DNA from: Monarcha castaneiventris obscurior
Lineage: Eukaryota > Chordata > Aves > Passeriformes > Monarchidae
Length of the DNA stretch: 64,000 nucleotides
Assembly: GCA_026261815.1 (NCBI GenBank)
Contig: JAMPIT010000484.1
Span: 10,700,501-10,764,500 of the forward strand
Direction: 5' to 3'
Shown here in pieces: positions 60,601-64,000 of the stretch. Each line of letters starts with the position of its first letter. Within the stretch, counting starts at the first letter, position 1. The translations under genes were made by a program, and so were the position numbers. Under the pieces are notes generated by a model that worked only from the letters and a program-made list of their open reading frames with translations, had not been told where the DNA came from and made no database searches.

Positions 60601-63600
60601 AACTATCTTGCTCATCCTTTCACTGTTTGCTGTCATATCTTTCTATTATCTGAGAACATTGTATTGTTATCATTAGACCGATGCTTATCCACTCTTTGCC
60701 TTCCTTTTTATCTTACCTAGCCTGACTGCGTTTCCGATCATGCAGGAAAGGGTTTGTTGGTCTGAAGAAATTCTTTCTGGCTATTGTATTTTGCACTTTC
60801 AGGTTTCTGGTTCTGTTGGATAGAAAGTGTCTTTTTCTTGTCACTTGCCACATATGGAGCTCAGGCAGCAAAAAAAAGTGAGCTTCACTTTAGGGTAAAA
60901 CCCAAGGGTCAGATTTAGGCTGTTCAGTAGCTGGCACTTCTGAGATGGTTTCATATCTCCCTCCTCTTGCAATTCCTAAATCAAAGCATTGAACGCTTTT
61001 GAAAACCTGATTTATTCAAAGCATCTGACGGAGAGGCAGAAAAAAGAGTTCTTAGTGTGGCAGTCTCCATAAGAAGAAGCAACCAGGTGATTTTGCATTG
61101 CCATATTGCCTCAGTGGGGTTCCCTTCACCTCACGTGGAAGAGGAAAGCAGCAGGCTACTGCCAGATTTGGCACTGGATGCTTATTGAACACCACAAAAG
61201 AAGCTGTATTACCCCACATGTGGATGCCTACATCCACATGTGAAGGTGTTCCCAGAAGTGTAGGGCCATGAGATGCCACCTCCTGTAGCCCAGCTTGGCT
61301 GCCACCAGATTGGTTCATCACCACCCATCTGTGTCTATAAGCACTAACAGCCCCCTGTGTGATGGACACAAACACCACTCTGTCTTCAGCCTTGTGTCAG
61401 CCAGGGGCAGCTCAGCTTCAGAAAACAGTTTCCAGCCTGAAGATGTTACAATAGTCTTTCATGAGGCTGCTGACAGGGCTTACATTACCCCAAACCTCAT
61501 TATTTCCTCCATCAATTTCCCCTTTCTTGTATAAATTAGAGTGAATTACAGTATTCATTCGGAATAGTGTATAGCCACAAATGGATTCACATCAGTCAGA
61601 AAGGATACGTTTATTCATGAACACTTGAGTGTTTATTTCAAGAATATTAGTGGGGATAAATGAGCTTCAGAGATACTGGTGCTGTTAAGTAGCTGGGAGT
61701 ATTCCTCCTGGAAGTGTGCTTCAGGATTTTTCCAGTGGTTCCTATTTATTACTCACACAATGGATTAACTGAGCACTTCCACATGCTTCCAGACAATTTT
61801 TGAATACAGGGGTTCCTCTCCTTTTAATATGACCCTCCCATTGATCCCAGCAGTAGAAACAGCTCTGTACAACATGGATGGCCACTTGTATGAGCAGTCA
61901 ATCAGAAACAGGTCTTACTCATTGCAAGTAAGAGCCATTCATAGATGGAGCAGCATTTGAATTTGGCTGCACTGACTATAGTTTGAACAGTTGTGAAACT
62001 GCAAGTAATCAACGCTTTAATAAAACTCATAATCTGCTTGCAGATAGTCTGGCAAGGAGAAAACTGCTAAAGGAGCTAAATCATTTGCAGAAATCATTTT
62101 CAGTGGATAATTTGACCAACTCCAACATGATGGTATTCATGTGCAAAAGCTCTGAAAATCTTTTCTCAATGGCTTGCAGAAAATGACTACAGATTTCTTA
62201 TGGCTATGGATCAGAGCTGCTTTCGATGTTCATAAAGTACAGACAGTATCTGTAGAAGACACCTGTCCAAAGACATAATCTGTCTGTGCAAACCACTGAG
62301 CTTTTTCAGTTCCATGAGAGCTCCTGGCTTTGCAGTGCTGCAGCAGTGCTTTGCACAGGGTCTCAGTGTTCCAAGCATGCACTTGAAGTTTAGATATGTC
62401 ATGTGAGTATATCAATTTATTGCTATACTGAGTTAGATTCTGCCTGAAATCTGTAGTTACATGAGACTACACACAGCAGAGACTCCTGTTCAAAATACTT
62501 AGCTAATAGTTTACAGGGTGACTCAATAATTTAAGAGGATTAGCAGCTGGAAATGAAGCCTTGCAGCTATGCACCACTTATTTAGTTCCACTCCAAATTT
62601 ACAATTATCTGATGGTTGTTTGGTGGCCGAAGTGAACGGAATTGCCACCTCCAGACTCTTTGGTAGGAAACTGCTGTGTACTTATCACAGACATCACATC
62701 ACCATCACAAATGGCTTGGCAGTGCAGCAGCTGAAAAAATCCTGCAAGGACTGGCAGCTCAAGCGTGATCACTCTGCTAAGGCTCCATGTGCAAAAGGCA
62801 TGTGGGACACAATTCTGTGGTGGGGGCCCAATGTGAGGGGCCCTGATAGGGTCCCACGGGCCACCTTAAACACCCTTCAGTGTTGATGAATGGCATTTAC
62901 TGTGAATTTGGAAACTATTTAGGGAGCTGAATGGGAAAAGATCTTTATCCCATTTGAATAGCTGGGGCAATTGAGTCTCCCACTGTGGTATTTCCAACCT
63001 CCCTTGCAGCCTCTGTTCTGTGCATCAGAATTATTAGAATGCCCCATTTCAGCAAGTAAATTTTATTTACATGCATTACTATCACCTTGACCTTTAGTAC
63101 TCTTTCACTTGATTGGCTTACCATTCAGAGCTGCATCCAGGTGGGATGGCAGGGATGGATGGAAAGAGCAGGCAGCTCATCACAGCATCCTTTCTGAGAA
63201 AGATCAGCAGGTTCTGCATCAGGAGAGAAACATTTACTGTCCCAGAGGCTATTCCCATTTGGAGCTGCCACCTAAACAGGGAGCTGGGAGGAAGCAATGG
63301 ATCCCTGTGATGGATGCAGAGAGGATCAGGAAGAATGGAAGGAGAACTGATCTAATGTTTTTGCCTTAAGGAAATAAAAGTCTGCATTTCGGGCAAACAG
63401 CCAAGCTGGGGTTGAATGAATAGGCAAAATATGACCAAGGGTGCTCACCTGTTTCTGGGGAGATCAGAACTCAGGGATCTTCTCAGGGAACAGAGCAGAA
63501 AACTTGGAAAACATTGTTTTAGCACTTGGAAATGGGTCCTCAAGGGCATTGGTAGAGAGTGTCCTGGCCTAAGCTTGGGACACCTTTGGGCGGTAAAATT

Positions 63601-64000
63601 GTGGTGTCATCTGGAAAGATGGTCTGGGATAGCAAAGGATTTGCATGCAGGGTTAGGGAGTAAACAGAGGGCAGCAGCAGCAAGCTGACAATTTTGGTGC
63701 ATCAGATAAACCCGAAGTAGCATCCTAGAAGCTGTGCAGATACCCCCACTGGGATTCTCTATTTTTATTTCTTCTGCTGAAAAGACACTGAATCTTTTGA
63801 TTTTCCTTTCCCCTGAAGAAGAGGAAAAATAAATCGAAATGGCTTCTTTTGAGGCATTTACACCCACTGACTTTAGCAAAGTTGTATTAAAAAGACAAGG
63901 AAAGGAAAATTCAATAAACTAAAAATAAAAATCCATTAAAATTCCATTGGTTTTTACACATGGAGCTTATTTGCAGAAGGTGAGCAGTTAGAGCCAAAGT
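57621..64000. other. Gene-free unique sequence to the window end
   Basis: No repeat family, RNA gene or exon is recognised. Frames reach 116 codons on the minus strand near 60.2 kb and 108 near 61.1 kb, without domains. A donor-like 'cctgtaagtatgg' near 58,999 lacks a supporting exon. Confidence 0.5.

Noticed and set aside
1..64000. CRISPR arrays, bacterial operons, phage or plasmid genes, tRNA/rRNA genes, endogenous retrovirus genes or LTR pairs
   Set aside because: None was seen. The sequence is vertebrate-like, and no repeat-spacer pattern, retroviral coding domain or recognisable RNA gene was found by eye.

Overview
The window looks like non-coding DNA from a bird. Two 3' ends of CR1 LINEs, the dominant archosaur retroposon, are readable: one ends in the diagnostic repeated octamer (ATTCTATG type), and the other ends in the typical 'ccttccaaccca..atga' tail. 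Interspersed-repeat density is very low, the DNA is moderately AT-rich and CpG-poor, and only short ORFs occur. There are no bacterial-type operons, no clear RNA genes and no recognisable long coding sequence. The species and locus could not be identified. 'Bird' is an inference from the CR1 sequence, the sparse repeats and the degraded MIR-type SINE pieces.

Layout. 1-6.2 kb is unique sequence with one possible minus-strand first coding exon (1175-1256). 6.2-6.9 kb holds a (TTTA)n run and a 176-bp tandem duplication whose units end in degenerate telomere-like CCTAAC repeats. 7-17 kb is unique sequence with AT-rich, homeodomain/POU-motif-rich stretches (10.2-10.85 kb and 14.35-14.62 kb) and a MIR-like remnant at 15.4 kb. 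A CR1 lies on the minus strand at 17.0-17.2 kb, a MIR-like SINE at 19.74 kb, an imperfect 27-bp inverted repeat at 20.77 kb and a plus-strand CR1 tail at 22.2 kb. From 22.3 to 47.3 kb the sequence is mostly featureless, apart from a small CpG-rich patch at 40.2 kb and an unusually long but unrecognised minus-strand ORF at 43.08-43.85 kb. At 47.35-48.50 kb there are two large simple-repeat blocks, (AAAAAC)n and a 579-nt pure pyrimidine tract. From 48.5 to 64 kb the sequence is unique again, with an AT-rich candidate regulatory stretch at 52.6 kb, a possible MIR remnant at 53.5 kb and the best gene candidate of the window: a two-exon plus-strand model at 55,993-57,473 with strong start context, consensus donor, good acceptor and matching phase.

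No pathway, operon or new system can be assembled. The window reads as an intergenic region or gene desert, or possibly a large intron, with scattered possible regulatory elements. The two exon models are predictions from sequence signals only.
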